DNA of 46,982 nucleotides from a virus (IMGVR_UViG_3300023184_004110:1-46982); one strand, 5' to 3'; counted from the stretch's first letter, positions 12,902 to 22,834 are shown. Translations and numbers: made by a program. The notes: a model not told the origin generated them from the sequence alone.

Positions 12902-14845
12902 TTATATTGCATTATAGGGAAAACTCTTTCCTACTCCCCATATTATCCTGACCACACCACCACCCGGGGTATTGCTATAGTCGGTCCAAAGATATCTACT
13001 TTCAGCATAACCACCGCCACCACCACCACCATACGCACCGGCAGTGGTTTGAGGACCATATGGAGTACTAAATCCTACACACCTACCAATTTCTCCACCG
13101 CTGCCGCCGTAGCCGCCACCCGTCGGTCCATCCCTAAGATCGTACCAGCCGCCGCCATAATGACCACCAGCCACTGTAAGGTTCCCAACTATTCCATAAA
13201 CTCCTACCCCGCCACCACTACCAGCTGGGTATGAGTACCCATAAGTACCCCCACCACCGCCGCCGCCCAAGCTAGCACCACCATCGACATAAGCATTATA
13301 ATTATTATTATTCCAGTTCCAGACTCCGGCAGTTCCTTTACCTCCGGCGCCCACATATCCACCAGCACCACCACCACCGCCTTTGTAATCAAATCCGTTA
13401 CCCTCAGGGTAACCATTTGTATAAATTGATCGAATCCCAACGGTAGCACCATCCCCACCATCCCCACCACCATCACCAACAAACGTACCACCCCAGCCGC
13501 CTTCATTACCGTTGGGAGTACTACCATCTCGATGCAGACCACCGGCTTGTTTGCCGCCACCGCCTTTAACTGTTGTAGGGCTAATAAAATAACTATCTCC
13601 TCCCCTACCTTGGGTAAGTCCCGGTGCCCAAGGTGTAATAGCAGGACGCGCAGCATGAGCTGACCCATACCCCGGGGTACCGGCTGCCGCAGTCCCTGGG
13701 GTGCCAACAACAACTGTATATGTGTGTCCCGGGACCACTGAGATATTATTTCGCCATCCTAGGCCACCACCACCGCCGCCGGCTCCACCGGGTTCATCTG
13801 CTGGCTGATCGTTCGGGCCTGTAGCAGATCCACCGTTGCCGGCACCACCGGCACCAACAGCTACAACCGACACACTGGTAACCCCGGCCGGGCAGGTCCA
13901 TGTACCGTTTGATGTAAATATTGATTCTTCTGCCAAATTTAAATAAAAAGTTTGCCCCCAAATTAATTTTACAACCCCATCACCGCCTGCGCCGCCTCTG
14001 GTACCACCGCCACCACCCCCACCACCATAATCTCCACCTTTGCCACCAATCGAAGTAGGGTTACCACCAGGTCCGTAATATAAACCAATGGATCCATCTT
14101 TACCGCCATTGGTTGACCCATGACCCCCCCAGCCTGTATAATTAAGTTCACCTACAAGTTTAAATCCAGTAATACCACCTAAATTCTGGCCCGGAATGCC
14201 ATCTATACCAATGCCCCCACCACCACCTGCTGAAGGATTATTGGCGCCGCCGCCCCCACCACCACCTGGCGTGCTGGCGGTATCAGTGCCGTACAGAAAG
14301 TTGGTCGGTGATGTAGCACTACCATTCCAACCGCTTGATCCGGCGCCGCCCCCACCACCACCACACCTGGCACTACCAAAACTGCCGCCGCGGCCGCCAT
14401 CGGCACCGCCGGTGCCTACATATCCGCCGCCAAGACCGCCGGCGGTGCTAGACACCCCACTAGTGATTGTTATACCCGGGCCGCCACCGCCTTTGCCGCT
14501 AACAGTAGTTGCACTAATAAAATAACTATCCCCGCCATTTCCGGCCTTGTATCCGATAGTACCTGCATCAATAGCAGGATCAATTCCGCCCAACCCAACA
14601 ACTACTACATATGTCTGGCCCGGAACTACTGGGATACTACTTTTCCATCCGCGGCCGCCGCCCCCGCCACCGCCGCCCCCACCACCATCCCACGGCGCAC
14701 GGTGAGCGCCAGCGCCGCCGCCACCAACAGCTATAGCAAACACACTCGTAACTCCGGGTGGGCAAGTCCACGTGGCATTGGCAGTAAATACCACCTCGCC
14801 TGGTGGGACTACCCTTACAAAACTATTGATTAATGATACACTCAT
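12902..14845 (-). CDS. Glycine-rich virion protein, two tandem domains
   Basis: 647 residues. After MSVSLINSFVRVVPPGEVVF come two copies of a glycine-rich domain, each opening with NATWTCPPGVTSVFAIAVGG or NGTWTCPAGVTSVSVVAVGA. Each then has long GGGGG runs and a VVGLGG-type core, and closes with VRIIWGVGKSFPY or a near copy. Such domains occur in phage tail and fibre tip proteins, where polyglycine helices may pack into a sheet. The gene is head-to-tail with two paralogues through ATGA overlaps, a recent tandem expansion. The final residues are identical to those of the next paralogue. Confidence 0.8.
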   Translation of the reverse strand: MSVSLINSFVRVVPPGEVVFTANATWTCPPGVTSVFAIAVGGGGAGAHRAPWDGGGGGGGGGGGRGWKSSIPVVPGQTYVVVVGLGGIDPAIDAGTIGYKAGNGGDSYFISATTVSGKGGGGPGITITSGVSSTAGGLGGGYVGTGGADGGRGGSFGSARCGGGGGGAGSSGWNGSATSPTNFLYGTDTASTPGGGGGGGANNPSAGGGGGIGIDGIPGQNLGGITGFKLVGELNYTGWGGHGSTNGGKDGSIGLYYGPGGNPTSIGGKGGDYGGGGGGGGTRGGAGGDGVVKLIWGQTFYLNLAEESIFTSNGTWTCPAGVTSVSVVAVGAGGAGNGGSATGPNDQPADEPGGAGGGGGGLGWRNNISVVPGHTYTVVVGTPGTAAAGTPGYGSAHAARPAITPWAPGLTQGRGGDSYFISPTTVKGGGGKQAGGLHRDGSTPNGNEGGWGGTFVGDGGGDGGDGATVGIRSIYTNGYPEGNGFDYKGGGGGAGGYVGAGGKGTAGVWNWNNNNYNAYVDGGASLGGGGGGGTYGYSYPAGSGGGVGVYGIVGNLTVAGGHYGGGWYDLRDGPTGGGYGGSGGEIGRCVGFSTPYGPQTTAGAYGGGGGGGYAESRYLWTDYSNTPGGGVVRIIWGVGKSFPYNAI

Positions 14846-16737
14846 ATTGCATTATAGGGAAAACTCTTTCCTACTCCCCATATTATTCTGACTACGCCGC
14901 GGCTGCCCGAGCCACCTTTTTCTCCAGCGCTGGCGCCACCACCACCTCCACCATACAAACCCCCATTGCCACCCGGGGCAGGTGATACACGATCTCCATT
15001 GGCATCAAATGCAGTTCCTAGTCCCCCATTGCCACCACCTAGACTGCTGCCACTTCCGCCACCACCTTTACGATCATTTGGGCCGCTAACCATGGTTTTC
15101 CCGCCAGGAGTTACTAGCCCAAGTGATCCGTATGTGCTGGTACCACCACCACCACCAGATCCGTCAAACCCATATGTACCGCCACCACCACCACCACCTG
15201 GACTTTCGCCACCGTCAACAAAAATTCCATCGCCCCAATCGCCTATTCCAGACGTACCTGCACCACCTGCACCAGTATACCCCCCGGCACCGCCACCCCC
15301 GCCTCTATAGAACCAACCATCCCAAGTTGGGTCACCATTTGTGTACGGTGCTCTAGGCCCAACTGTGCCACCATCGCCGCCCGGGCCACCACCATCGCCA
15401 AAGAAGATACCACCACCACCACCATCATTTCCAGTAATAGCGCCACCACCTTGGGGAGCACCACCACCTCCACCACCTCCACCACCTAGTACTGTTGTTC
15501 TACTAATAAAAAAACTATCTGTGCCGTTGGAGGCTTTAAAATTTGGAGTAGAGTAATTGGTACTATTTATAGGTGATGCTGTATCCACACCAGCTGTACC
15601 AACAACAACCGTGTATGCTTGACCTGGGACCACAGTAATGTTATTTCGCCAACCCAGGCCACCACCACCACCACCTGCACCACCATAGTTTTCATCAAAT
15701 TGGTTTTCAACCGCAAAGCCATGATTACCACCGCCCCCACCGCCAATACACAATACACTAACACTAGTAACTCCGGTTGGGCAAGTCCACGTGGTATTGG
15801 AAGTAAATTGTACGCCCGATGCTCGGGTAGGATTAAAAGTTTGTCCCCAAAGTATCCGCACAGCGCCTGCGCCTCCCGAGCCCCCTCTATGCACTAGCGA
15901 GGTCCATTCACCTATTGCCCCACCCCCACCCCCACCAAAATCACCACCGTTACCGCCAACAGACACGCCAAGATATGCATAAAATCCATTTTCACCATTG
16001 GTACCATCACTACCACCACTGCCCCCACCAGCATTCCCGGCGAGTATGCCAGGACCAATGCCACCACCACCTGCACCATCAGCTTTTTGTCCATAAATTC
16101 CTACACCACCCCCACCTCCACTTGCAGTATCACTACCACCACCACCCCCGCCGGCTGCGCCAGTAAATGCACCGGCACTATTACCATTGGGATAATTTGT
16201 TAGAGTTGCATTAACTGCTGATCCGCCTGCACCATTGTACCCACCTGCACCACCTCCACCGGCACTTCTAAATGCAACGCAGTTACCACCTCGCCCACCT
16301 GCGCCGCCACCAGTACCAGTGTACCCCCCACCAGCACCCCCGGTGTTAACACTGGCACCAGCACCGCCACCGCCTTTAACTGTTGAAGTATTGATAAAAT
16401 AACTGTCGCCACCATTGCCGGCTTTATCTCCTGGGGTACTCATATCGCTTGGGATGTCAACCCCGCCAGCCCCAACAACAACTGTGTATGTTTGACCTGG
16501 CACTACTGTGATATCACTTTTCCATGCCAGCCCACCGCCGCCGCCACCTGCGCCACCGTTATATCCGTTGAACCCTCCCCAACCGTGATTACCACCGCCA
16601 CCACCACCTATAGCAATTACTGATATACTAGTAACTCCAACCGGGCAAGTCCACGTGGCATTGGCAGTAAATACCACCTCGCCGGGTGGGGCTACATAAG
16701 GCGCCCTTACAAAACTATTGATTAATGATACACTCAT
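14842..16737 (-). CDS. Glycine-rich virion protein, second paralogue (two domains)
   Basis: 631 residues from ATG at 16737, chosen because MSVSLINSFVR opens all three paralogues and the start overlaps the previous stop as ATGA. Two copies of the domain starting NATWTCPVGVTSISVIAIGG and NTTWTCPTGVTSVSVLCIGG. It ends VVRIIWGVGKSFPYNAI, as in its neighbour. Likely a virion surface or tail-tip protein. Low-complexity DNA here makes assembly errors possible. Confidence 0.8.
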   Translation of the reverse strand: MSVSLINSFVRAPYVAPPGEVVFTANATWTCPVGVTSISVIAIGGGGGGNHGWGGFNGYNGGAGGGGGGLAWKSDITVVPGQTYTVVVGAGGVDIPSDMSTPGDKAGNGGDSYFINTSTVKGGGGAGASVNTGGAGGGYTGTGGGAGGRGGNCVAFRSAGGGGAGGYNGAGGSAVNATLTNYPNGNSAGAFTGAAGGGGGGSDTASGGGGGVGIYGQKADGAGGGGIGPGILAGNAGGGSGGSDGTNGENGFYAYLGVSVGGNGGDFGGGGGGAIGEWTSLVHRGGSGGAGAVRILWGQTFNPTRASGVQFTSNTTWTCPTGVTSVSVLCIGGGGGGNHGFAVENQFDENYGGAGGGGGGLGWRNNITVVPGQAYTVVVGTAGVDTASPINSTNYSTPNFKASNGTDSFFISRTTVLGGGGGGGGGAPQGGGAITGNDGGGGGIFFGDGGGPGGDGGTVGPRAPYTNGDPTWDGWFYRGGGGGAGGYTGAGGAGTSGIGDWGDGIFVDGGESPGGGGGGGTYGFDGSGGGGGTSTYGSLGLVTPGGKTMVSGPNDRKGGGGSGSSLGGGNGGLGTAFDANGDRVSPAPGGNGGLYGGGGGGASAGEKGGSGSRGVVRIIWGVGKSFPYNAI

Positions 16738-17726
16738 GCTGCATTGCTGGGAAAACTGCGTCCTGTGCCCCAAATTATTCTTACTACCCCAGCACCACCA
16801 GACCCTGCAAGAGCTGTAGAGTACTCAATGCTAGCACCACCTCCACCTCCACCGTATAACCCACCGTCTCCACCCTTGGAGTAGCGTGTAACATAATTAA
16901 GGCCTACGCCAATTTTACCATTTTCTCCACCACTACCTCCCGAACCCGGGCCACCAAAATCACGCCACCCGGGTGCAGCAGAACCGCCTGCACCGGTTAC
17001 CCCTTTTCCATATATGCCTACTCCGCCACCACCAGGACCGGGTTCGCCACTGCCACTAGTGCCTCCGCTACCACCAGCACCACTATTAGCAGCTCCGCTG
17101 TTGCCAGCTGGGCCAGCTTGAGCACTGTAGTTGTTTTTTTCAGTGTTATAATACGCATCAGTATTTGTACGAGTTACCTGAGTATCTGCCCCACCGGTAC
17201 CAGAGTATCCACCGGCGCCACCACCACCGCATCCAACAAACAGAATTTGTAAATTATTTTCTGTACAACTACCACCGCGGCCTCCCCCGTCACCTACATA
17301 TGTTCCACCAGCACCCCCGACATTATTATATGCAGTTTCACCACCACCACCTTTAACCATAGTCGGACTGATAAAATAACTATCCTCGCCGTCGATGCCC
17401 TTACCACCGGGTGTGGACCGCGTATTTGGACTATTATCATATCCGCCGCTGCCAACTACTACAGTATATGTTTGTCCCGGTGTTACAGTAATATTATTTT
17501 TCCACCCAAGACCACCACCACCACCACCACTGCCCCCGGGGTAGTTGCCGCCGAAGACATAGCCGCCCCAACCGTGATTTCCAGCGCCACCGCCACCAAC
17601 AGCTACCACTGATACACTGGTAACTCCAGCTGGGCAAGTCCACGTGGCATTGGCAGTAAATACCACCTCGCCGGGTGGGGCTACATAAGTCGCCCTTACA
17701 AAACTATTGATTAATGATACACTCAT
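16734..17726 (-). CDS. Glycine-rich virion protein, first paralogue (one domain)
   Basis: 330 residues with a single copy of the glycine-rich domain: MSVSLINSFVRATYVAPPGE, then NATWTCPAGVTSVSVVAVGG, ending VVRIIWGTGRSFPSNAA. It is the upstream member of three genes joined by ATGA overlaps. No late motif or strong ribosome site is seen just before it, so it may be read through from the collagen-like gene at 17746. Confidence 0.8.
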   Translation of the reverse strand: MSVSLINSFVRATYVAPPGEVVFTANATWTCPAGVTSVSVVAVGGGGAGNHGWGGYVFGGNYPGGSGGGGGGLGWKNNITVTPGQTYTVVVGSGGYDNSPNTRSTPGGKGIDGEDSYFISPTMVKGGGGETAYNNVGGAGGTYVGDGGGRGGSCTENNLQILFVGCGGGGAGGYSGTGGADTQVTRTNTDAYYNTEKNNYSAQAGPAGNSGAANSGAGGSGGTSGSGEPGPGGGGVGIYGKGVTGAGGSAAPGWRDFGGPGSGGSGGENGKIGVGLNYVTRYSKGGDGGLYGGGGGGASIEYSTALAGSGGAGVVRIIWGTGRSFPSNAA

Positions 17727-17745
17727 GCTGCATTGATTTAAAATT

Positions 17746-19329
17746 TTATATTCTATTGTAATAGAGATTTATTTTTAGTCCTGCCGCCGCAGTTCCTGCA
17801 GATGTTATATCAAAGGTAATTTCGCTGTCATCGGCTATGGACACGTTTGCTGATGTTAATGTAGTTGGGATAGCCGCAGTTACACTGGTTTTTTCGGTGG
17901 CATCAATTGAGAGCTTATTTGCTCCTAGTATACTGGTCCCGTTTAATTTAATATCAACAATAACCAATCCTGATGTAGATGCTGTAGCCACTGATGATCT
18001 TGGTATTTGGGTTATAGACATGGGCCACGGAGCCCTGAATCTTGTTTTTGCAGTTCCGGTGGTCAAACTACTTACTTCATCAGATAATGCAATGGTAAAC
18101 ACAGTTGAAGTAGGACCTGTTGCTCCTGTTGCTCCTGTGGCACCTGTTGGACCACTAGACCCACTAGGTCCGCTGCTGCCAACTACACCCGAGTTGGCAA
18201 GTTCAACCCATTGGTAAGATGTGCCATCATTTAAATAATAATATTGAATACCAGATTCTGAATCTACCCAAATTGTTCCCAAGCCCGGGCTAGTGGGTGC
18301 AGAATTAGCAAATGTATAGTTCACTGATCCACTGGCACCAGTAGGTCCAGTAGCACCAGTAGCACCAGTGGCACCAGTGGCACCACTTGCTCCGTAACCA
18401 CTGGGACCAGTAACACCAGTTGATCCTATTAATCCTGTTGGACCTGTTGGTCCCGATGGACCTGTTGCACCAACTAGTCCGCTTGCTCCAATTCCAGTAG
18501 GTCCAGTAGGGCCTGTTGGGCCAGTTGCACCGGCTTGTGCCACAGATACAGTAACATTACCGCCAGTAGCAGATGCAGTAACACCACCACCAACAAAATT
18601 TAATCCGGTTAATGCACTGGTTATTTGATTACCTTCATCTCGTACTAGAATATTTGATCCACCGCCACCACCAGGGATAGTAACAGTAACATTACTGCCA
18701 GTGGTAGTTGCAGTAACACCGGCACCGACAAAATTTAATCCAGTTACAGAACTTGTTAAACTAACCCCTTCGTCTCTAACGGCAATATTAGCAGCACCAC
18801 CGCCAGTGGCACTGATAACTATATCGCCGGTACCAAGTCCAGTACCGCTCCAAACATCTATGCCATCACCAGCGCGAATTTCAGTTACATACCCAGTAGA
18901 GTTGATGTATATTTTTGTAATTCCGGGAGTAGTTTCTGTGTCAAAACTTATAGGGTAAGCTGCTTGAATATTGGCAATAGACCCAGCTGGACCAGTTGCG
19001 CCAGTTGCACCACTTGGGCCAGTTGAACCAGTTGCACCCCTGACACCAGTTGCTCCTACTATGCCCGATGACCCCACAGAACCATTTGTTCCTGCTGGGC
19101 CGGTAGAACCAGTTGCCCCTTTGGGACCAGTGGCACCACCAAGCCCGGTCGCGCCCCTAACACCACTCGGGCCAGCTGGACCAGTTGCACCAGTAGGACC
19201 GCGTGGTCCGGTGGGTCCAGTTGCACCCACAGTGGTTACTGCTTGTGGTCCCATCTGTGCTGCGCCTGGTTTTGTTGCTAGTTTCGTAACTGCTTCGCCA
19301 GTAAAAATTTTTGTATTTTCGTTAGACAT
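17746..19329 (-). CDS. Collagen-like phage fibre protein (527 aa)
   Basis: 527 residues. A short head ([20 protein letters not shown]) is followed by Gly-X-Y repeats rich in GATGPTG and GPSGATG (about 35-110), a beta region with two near copies of [20 protein letters not shown], a second collagen block (about 275-345), a third short block and a C-terminal beta domain that may drive trimerisation. Collagen-like repeats form triple-helical shafts in phage fibres. Likely a tail or head fibre. Confidence 0.8.
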   Translation of the reverse strand: MSNENTKIFTGEAVTKLATKPGAAQMGPQAVTTVGATGPTGPRGPTGATGPAGPSGVRGATGLGGATGPKGATGSTGPAGTNGSVGSSGIVGATGVRGATGSTGPSGATGATGPAGSIANIQAAYPISFDTETTPGITKIYINSTGYVTEIRAGDGIDVWSGTGLGTGDIVISATGGGAANIAVRDEGVSLTSSVTGLNFVGAGVTATTTGSNVTVTIPGGGGGSNILVRDEGNQITSALTGLNFVGGGVTASATGGNVTVSVAQAGATGPTGPTGPTGIGASGLVGATGPSGPTGPTGLIGSTGVTGPSGYGASGATGATGATGATGPTGASGSVNYTFANSAPTSPGLGTIWVDSESGIQYYYLNDGTSYQWVELANSGVVGSSGPSGSSGPTGATGATGATGPTSTVFTIALSDEVSSLTTGTAKTRFRAPWPMSITQIPRSSVATASTSGLVIVDIKLNGTSILGANKLSIDATEKTSVTAAIPTTLTSANVSIADDSEITFDITSAGTAAAGLKINLYYNRI

Positions 19330-19351
19330 AGTTTAATTTTCCTATTTGTAA

Positions 19352-20182
19352 TTATTCAGCGGCAGCGGCACCGCATTTGGCACGTTTGGCTCGGGTCAAC
19401 GCTCCAAAGTCCACCGGCCATTCTGCCCCGGGATTGAGTTCTCGAGCAGCAGGCGGAAATGCAAATTGTACACCTGCCATGGTTTGAATCTGTGAAACTG
19501 GCAATCTAAATTTAGTTAAGTCGTTGCCTAAATTAACATATGGTTTAGTATGCGGGAATCCCCAACCTGCTATTTCGTTTGTTTGATTGTTAATAACAAT
19601 CTTATAGAAACCATGAGGCACAACTACACCTGCGCCGATTCTAGGATCCTGTGCATCGTACACACCACCTACGTAGATGGTGTAGCTTTGATTGCGCTGT
19701 ACTGCCCACCCACGTATACTGGTTTCTAACAGTTTCCAAATACCACGATTCAGTGAGCCATGCTGCGGACTCATATTGGTCATTAAGAAACTTTCGTATT
19801 CGACCTGCTGGTCCCATGATAGATCACCATCGGGACTCATGTGTCCTTTATCGTAACCAGTGCCAGCATAGTCATCAGGTTTAGGACCGTTTTGTATGCT
19901 CTGATCAGCAACAAATGCATTGGTGCGTGGCCAGCAACCCAGTGCATTTTGTGGCAATAGTTCGTAGGTTACATACTTAGGTAGTTTAGCAGCGGCATCA
20001 TATCCTACCAAGTAGGCCTGACGGCAAATTGGCTGTACACCTGCTGTTTGTGGGAAACCGTACGGAGCATGCACTCGGCAGGTTTGTGGATCTTGTGGGG
20101 CCCGTTGGGTCCACGCTTGTGCATTAACTGCTGCTATTACCAGCAGGATTGAGATTATAAATTTTTTCATCGAGTGCTCCAT
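19352..20182 (-). CDS. Exported DNA/RNA non-specific endonuclease (NUC1/EndA type)
   Basis: 276 residues from the first ATG, or 272 from MKKFIISILLVIAAVNAQAW, which is a Sec signal peptide and has GGAG seven bases before it. The beta-beta-alpha-metal core is DKGHMSPDGD (catalytic His), then TNMSPQHGSLNRGIWKLLE with the metal-binding Asn. It should cleave DNA and RNA in the periplasm or outside the cell, perhaps to recycle host nucleic acid or exclude rivals. The promoter lies in a 12-bp-arm palindrome at 20173-20203 that overlaps the start region. Confidence 0.85.
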   Translation of the reverse strand: MEHSMKKFIISILLVIAAVNAQAWTQRAPQDPQTCRVHAPYGFPQTAGVQPICRQAYLVGYDAAAKLPKYVTYELLPQNALGCWPRTNAFVADQSIQNGPKPDDYAGTGYDKGHMSPDGDLSWDQQVEYESFLMTNMSPQHGSLNRGIWKLLETSIRGWAVQRNQSYTIYVGGVYDAQDPRIGAGVVVPHGFYKIVINNQTNEIAGWGFPHTKPYVNLGNDLTKFRLPVSQIQTMAGVQFAFPPAARELNPGAEWPVDFGALTRAKRAKCGAAAAE

Positions 20183-20203
20183 AATATGTATTTATGGAGC
20201 ACT
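20173..20203 (-). promoter_or_regulatory. Late promoter inside a long inverted repeat
   Basis: Arms AGTGCTCCATAA/TTATGGAGCACT (12 bp, perfect) flank a 7-nt loop. The minus strand carries CATAAATA (20189-20196) and, six bases on, an ATG. The repeat covers the 5' end of the nuclease gene, so the transcript may also fold. Confidence 0.6.
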
Positions 20204-20214
20204 TGATTAAACGG

Positions 20215-20808
20215 TTACCTGCGTTTTTCAATAACCTTATCAGCTAGTCCGTATGCAACTGCTTCTTCTGCACTCATGAAACGGTCTCGATCCATATCCG
20301 CTTCTAGTTGTTCGTATGTTTTACCTGCTGAGTTATGATCTCGGTAGATACGGATCAAGTTCTTTTTAAGGAAAGTGATCTCTTTGTACTGGATTTCAAT
20401 GTCACTCTGCATGCCACGTGCGCCACCACTGGGTTGATGGATCATGTGTCTAGCATTAGGCAAGATGTAACGCATGCCCGGTGCACCTGCTTGTGCAAGT
20501 AAACTGCCCATACTGGCTGCTTGTCCCATGACAATGGTGCTGACCTTTGGCTTGATATATTGCATGGTATCGTAAATGCTCATGCCTGCTGTAACACTAC
20601 CCCCGGGACTGTTGATGTAGAACAGGATATCTGCATCAGGATTATCACTCTCTAGGAACAGTAATTGTGCTACCACCAGACTGGCGCTGTGATCGCTTAC
20701 TTCTGTGTCTAGCATGACAATGCGATCTTTAAGCAAACGGCTGTATAGATCATAACTGCGCTCGCCGTTGCTGGTACGTTCCAGCACCATGGGTACTAAA
20801 TTTGGCAT
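20215..20808 (-). CDS. clpP: ATP-dependent Clp protease proteolytic subunit ClpP
   Basis: 197 residues, full length for ClpP. The catalytic triad is visible: GQAASMGS (Ser99), MIHQPSGG (His124) and EADMDRDRF (Asp171). The substrate-strand motif [11 protein letters not shown] and the N-terminal [17 protein letters not shown] loop, used to dock the ATPase, are intact. ClpP forms a double-ring barrel that degrades proteins fed by ClpX or ClpA. A perfect sigma70 promoter (20836-20864) precedes it, so it is probably early. The phage also encodes ClpX and a tmRNA. It may replace or mix with host ClpP. Confidence 0.96.
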   Translation of the reverse strand: MPNLVPMVLERTSNGERSYDLYSRLLKDRIVMLDTEVSDHSASLVVAQLLFLESDNPDADILFYINSPGGSVTAGMSIYDTMQYIKPKVSTIVMGQAASMGSLLAQAGAPGMRYILPNARHMIHQPSGGARGMQSDIEIQYKEITFLKKNLIRIYRDHNSAGKTYEQLEADMDRDRFMSAEEAVAYGLADKVIEKRR

Positions 20809-20835
20809 AGGTTCCTTTGTAGTCTATTATAGCTG

Positions 20836-20864
20836 ATTATAGACTATTATAGATCTATTGTCAA
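20836..20864 (-). promoter_or_regulatory. Sigma70 promoter of clpP with three phased -10 boxes
   Basis: TTGACA-17-TATAAT on the minus strand. Two more TATAAT copies at 20846-20851 and 20826-20831 lie ten bases either side, within the repeat CTATAATAGTCTATAATCAG. Confidence 0.88.
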
Positions 20865-21358
20865 CACCGTTTGAAGTCTTGATAATGAAACCAATGCCCG
20901 TTGCGGAACCACGTTTTTAAAGTCAGTCCGTAATAGTCAAAGTGATCACGCCACTCAAAGAAACTAGGACCATGCGCACCGCTATACATATTGGGTTCTC
21001 TACCATACAGGTCCAAATGTTGCCAACGATCAACGTCCCACTGATATTGATGTACCATTTCGTGTGCTAATACATTCATAAACCACTGGGCACAAAACCA
21101 TTTATCGTTGAGCTCAATATTGCACCAGCTTCCCGATTCCTGCTGCTCTGGATGCCAATAGCAACTTCCCCAGGCTTTCCTGCCAGCCCGAACAGTTATC
21201 TTGGGTTTTTTTAATTGATTGTTAAAAATGTGTCGATTTATGATCTTGTATGCGTAATCAATATCACTAGTTCCGGGGCGAAATTGTTTGCGGCGCTGAT
21301 AATGAATACCGGGCAGCGGACTTTCCATAATGGTTCTAATAGGATTGGGTCGAGCCAT
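20861..21358 (-). CDS. SprT-like zinc metallopeptidase
   Basis: 165 residues. The zinc motif HEMVH lies in NVLAHEMVHQYQWDVDRW, preceded by a beta-rich region with AGRKAWGSCYWHPEQQ, as in SprT/Spartan-like domains. Further His residues downstream (GAHGPSFFEWRDHFDYYG) may supply the third ligand. Spartan relatives cut proteins crosslinked to DNA; the phage role is inferred. The gene ends within the clpP promoter's -35 box. The ATG sits five bases after AATAAATA, so a leaderless late mRNA is likely. Confidence 0.8.
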   Translation of the reverse strand: MARPNPIRTIMESPLPGIHYQRRKQFRPGTSDIDYAYKIINRHIFNNQLKKPKITVRAGRKAWGSCYWHPEQQESGSWCNIELNDKWFCAQWFMNVLAHEMVHQYQWDVDRWQHLDLYGREPNMYSGAHGPSFFEWRDHFDYYGLTLKTWFRNGHWFHYQDFKRC

Positions 21359-21363
21359 ACAAA

Positions 21364-21371
21364 TATTTATT
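21364..21371 (-). promoter_or_regulatory. Late-type promoter abutting the SprT-like gene
   Basis: AATAAATA on the minus strand, then TTTGT and the ATG at 21358. Confidence 0.5.
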
Positions 21372-21388
21372 AGTACCGTTACAATCTG

Positions 21389-21396
21389 GTTAAATA
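21389..21396 (+). promoter_or_regulatory. Late-type promoter of the H1-like gene
   Basis: GTTAAATA on the plus strand, 24 bp before the ATG at 21421, with AAGGAGAT between. It diverges from the SprT promoter. Confidence 0.5.
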
Positions 21397-21420
21397 CAAT
21401 ATAACATTAAGGAGATATCA

Positions 21421-21777
21421 ATGTTCAAAAAAATTAAAGAGTTTTTCGTAGGTAAACCTGTAGAAGCCGCTGCACCGTATAAAGTAGAAGCACCCGCACC
21501 TGTTATAGCCGAAGTTGCTGCGGTACAAGTAGAAACTGTTGCAAGTTTTTCTACTGTTGTTTCAGAAGCGCCTGCACCTGTTACAGAAAAAGCCATTAAT
21601 CCCGAAACAGGTGATGTGTATGACAAACTGGTGACACCAGAAGCGCCTGCACCTGTTGCAAAGCCAAAACGTGCTGCAAAGCCCAAGGCTCCTGCTGCTG
21701 CTAAACCAGCTAAGGCTCCAAAAGCAGCCGCAGCAAAAGCACCTGCAAAACCAAAAGCTAAATCAAAGAAGGCCTAA
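21421..21777 (+). CDS. Histone H1-like Ala/Lys/Pro-rich protein
   Basis: 118 residues. The N-terminus MFKKIKEFFVGKPVEAAAPY may form an amphipathic helix. The middle has repeats of EAPAPV, and the last 45 residues are almost only Ala, Lys and Pro (KPKAPAAAKPAKAPKAAA), like the tail of histone H1 and bacterial H1-like proteins. It probably binds DNA or RNA non-specifically. AAGGAG precedes the ATG. The 3' end overlaps the tail of the convergent UV endonuclease gene by 15 bp. Confidence 0.65.
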   Translation: MFKKIKEFFVGKPVEAAAPYKVEAPAPVIAEVAAVQVETVASFSTVVSEAPAPVTEKAINPETGDVYDKLVTPEAPAPVAKPKRAAKPKAPAAAKPAKAPKAAAAKAPAKPKAKSKKA

Positions 21778-22803
21778 TTGTTTAGCCTCTTCGTATAATG
21801 CGAAGCTGGCTAAATTTTTACCTTTCGACTCACACATGATGTCGAATCGATCTAGAAAACTCAGTGCCCACCGGTTTACTGCTGTATTCCAGTAGAAATC
21901 ACTATGCGCTCTGAGTTTTTGTTTTTTGTGTCCTGATTCTAACAATGCAGAATGATCTGGCATTACACCAGTGTTGTGATCCACCAGATAATCCTCTCGG
22001 CTAAGAGAATAATGAAGTGTAGGGCGCACACCACGCCAACTGTCCACCACACGATCAACGCGACTATCTGTCGCTGAGACATATTCCCCTTCTCGTATCC
22101 AGTGATGATGTATGTCGAGCACAATAGGAACGATATCGCTAATAGTAAGGCAATCATCTAATCCCCAAGCATTTTCTTCATTTTCAATTGTAATGCAATT
22201 TCTTGCCTCTGGGCTAAGTCTGGCATGTGCTCTTCGTATGCCCGCAGGGCCTTCGCGACCTGATATGTGGACATTGATTTTGAGGTCTTGGAATCGTTGG
22301 CCATAGCCCATCCAGCGAGCCATGTCTGCGTGGTATTCAAATTCTTCTATGCTCCTATCGACAATACCAGGATTACTGCTAGCAAGAACAGTGAACTGGC
22401 CAGGATGAAAGCTGACACGTACATTGCGGCTGCGAGCGCTGTTACCGATAGATATAAAATTGCGCTCACAATAGTCACGAACATCGCTACGGCGCCAAAA
22501 ATAACTCCAATCAGCTTGGGTATAAACAGGCAACAAATCGCTGCTAAGACGAACCATCCTAAGATTTTCATGTAATTCTCCTACTCGATCTACCAAGCGC
22601 CGTGTGGCTTCAATGTTCCGCACCATCAAGTCCCACAATCGCTGTTCAGCTACATCCAGTGTCTGTCGCTTTAACCAAGCACATGTGGTGGTTCCAGTAT
22701 TATATTGTTTACAATCATCTGTAGAGTCAATACCGTCAACTTGTGACGGATGATCGATCCACTTACATGCAAATCCCAAGCTGCCTAGGCGTTTGAAGGT
22801 CAT
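21763..22803 (-). CDS. uvsE: UV damage endonuclease (UvdE/UvsE)
   Basis: 346 residues. Motifs of the TIM-barrel UV endonuclease are clear: RLGSLGFACKW at the start, RLSSDLLPVYT, SFHPGQFTVLAS, HADMARWMGYG, NVHISGREG, TIENEE and LDIHHHW. The metal-binding His and Glu residues fall in these blocks. The enzyme nicks DNA 5' of pyrimidine dimers and other lesions, starting repair without the UvrABC system. It has its own sigma70 promoter at 22835-22863, so expression is probably early. Confidence 0.95.
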   Translation of the reverse strand: MTFKRLGSLGFACKWIDHPSQVDGIDSTDDCKQYNTGTTTCAWLKRQTLDVAEQRLWDLMVRNIEATRRLVDRVGELHENLRMVRLSSDLLPVYTQADWSYFWRRSDVRDYCERNFISIGNSARSRNVRVSFHPGQFTVLASSNPGIVDRSIEEFEYHADMARWMGYGQRFQDLKINVHISGREGPAGIRRAHARLSPEARNCITIENEENAWGLDDCLTISDIVPIVLDIHHHWIREGEYVSATDSRVDRVVDSWRGVRPTLHYSLSREDYLVDHNTGVMPDHSALLESGHKKQKLRAHSDFYWNTAVNRWALSFLDRFDIMCESKGKNLASFALYEEAKQLGLL

Positions 22804-22834
22804 ACGTATTCATATATAATAAAGAACATAACGT

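Noticed and set aside
21963-22575. Several hydrophobic frames on both strands within the UV endonuclease gene
   Set aside because: The endonuclease motifs cover the whole span in one frame, so these are shadows.
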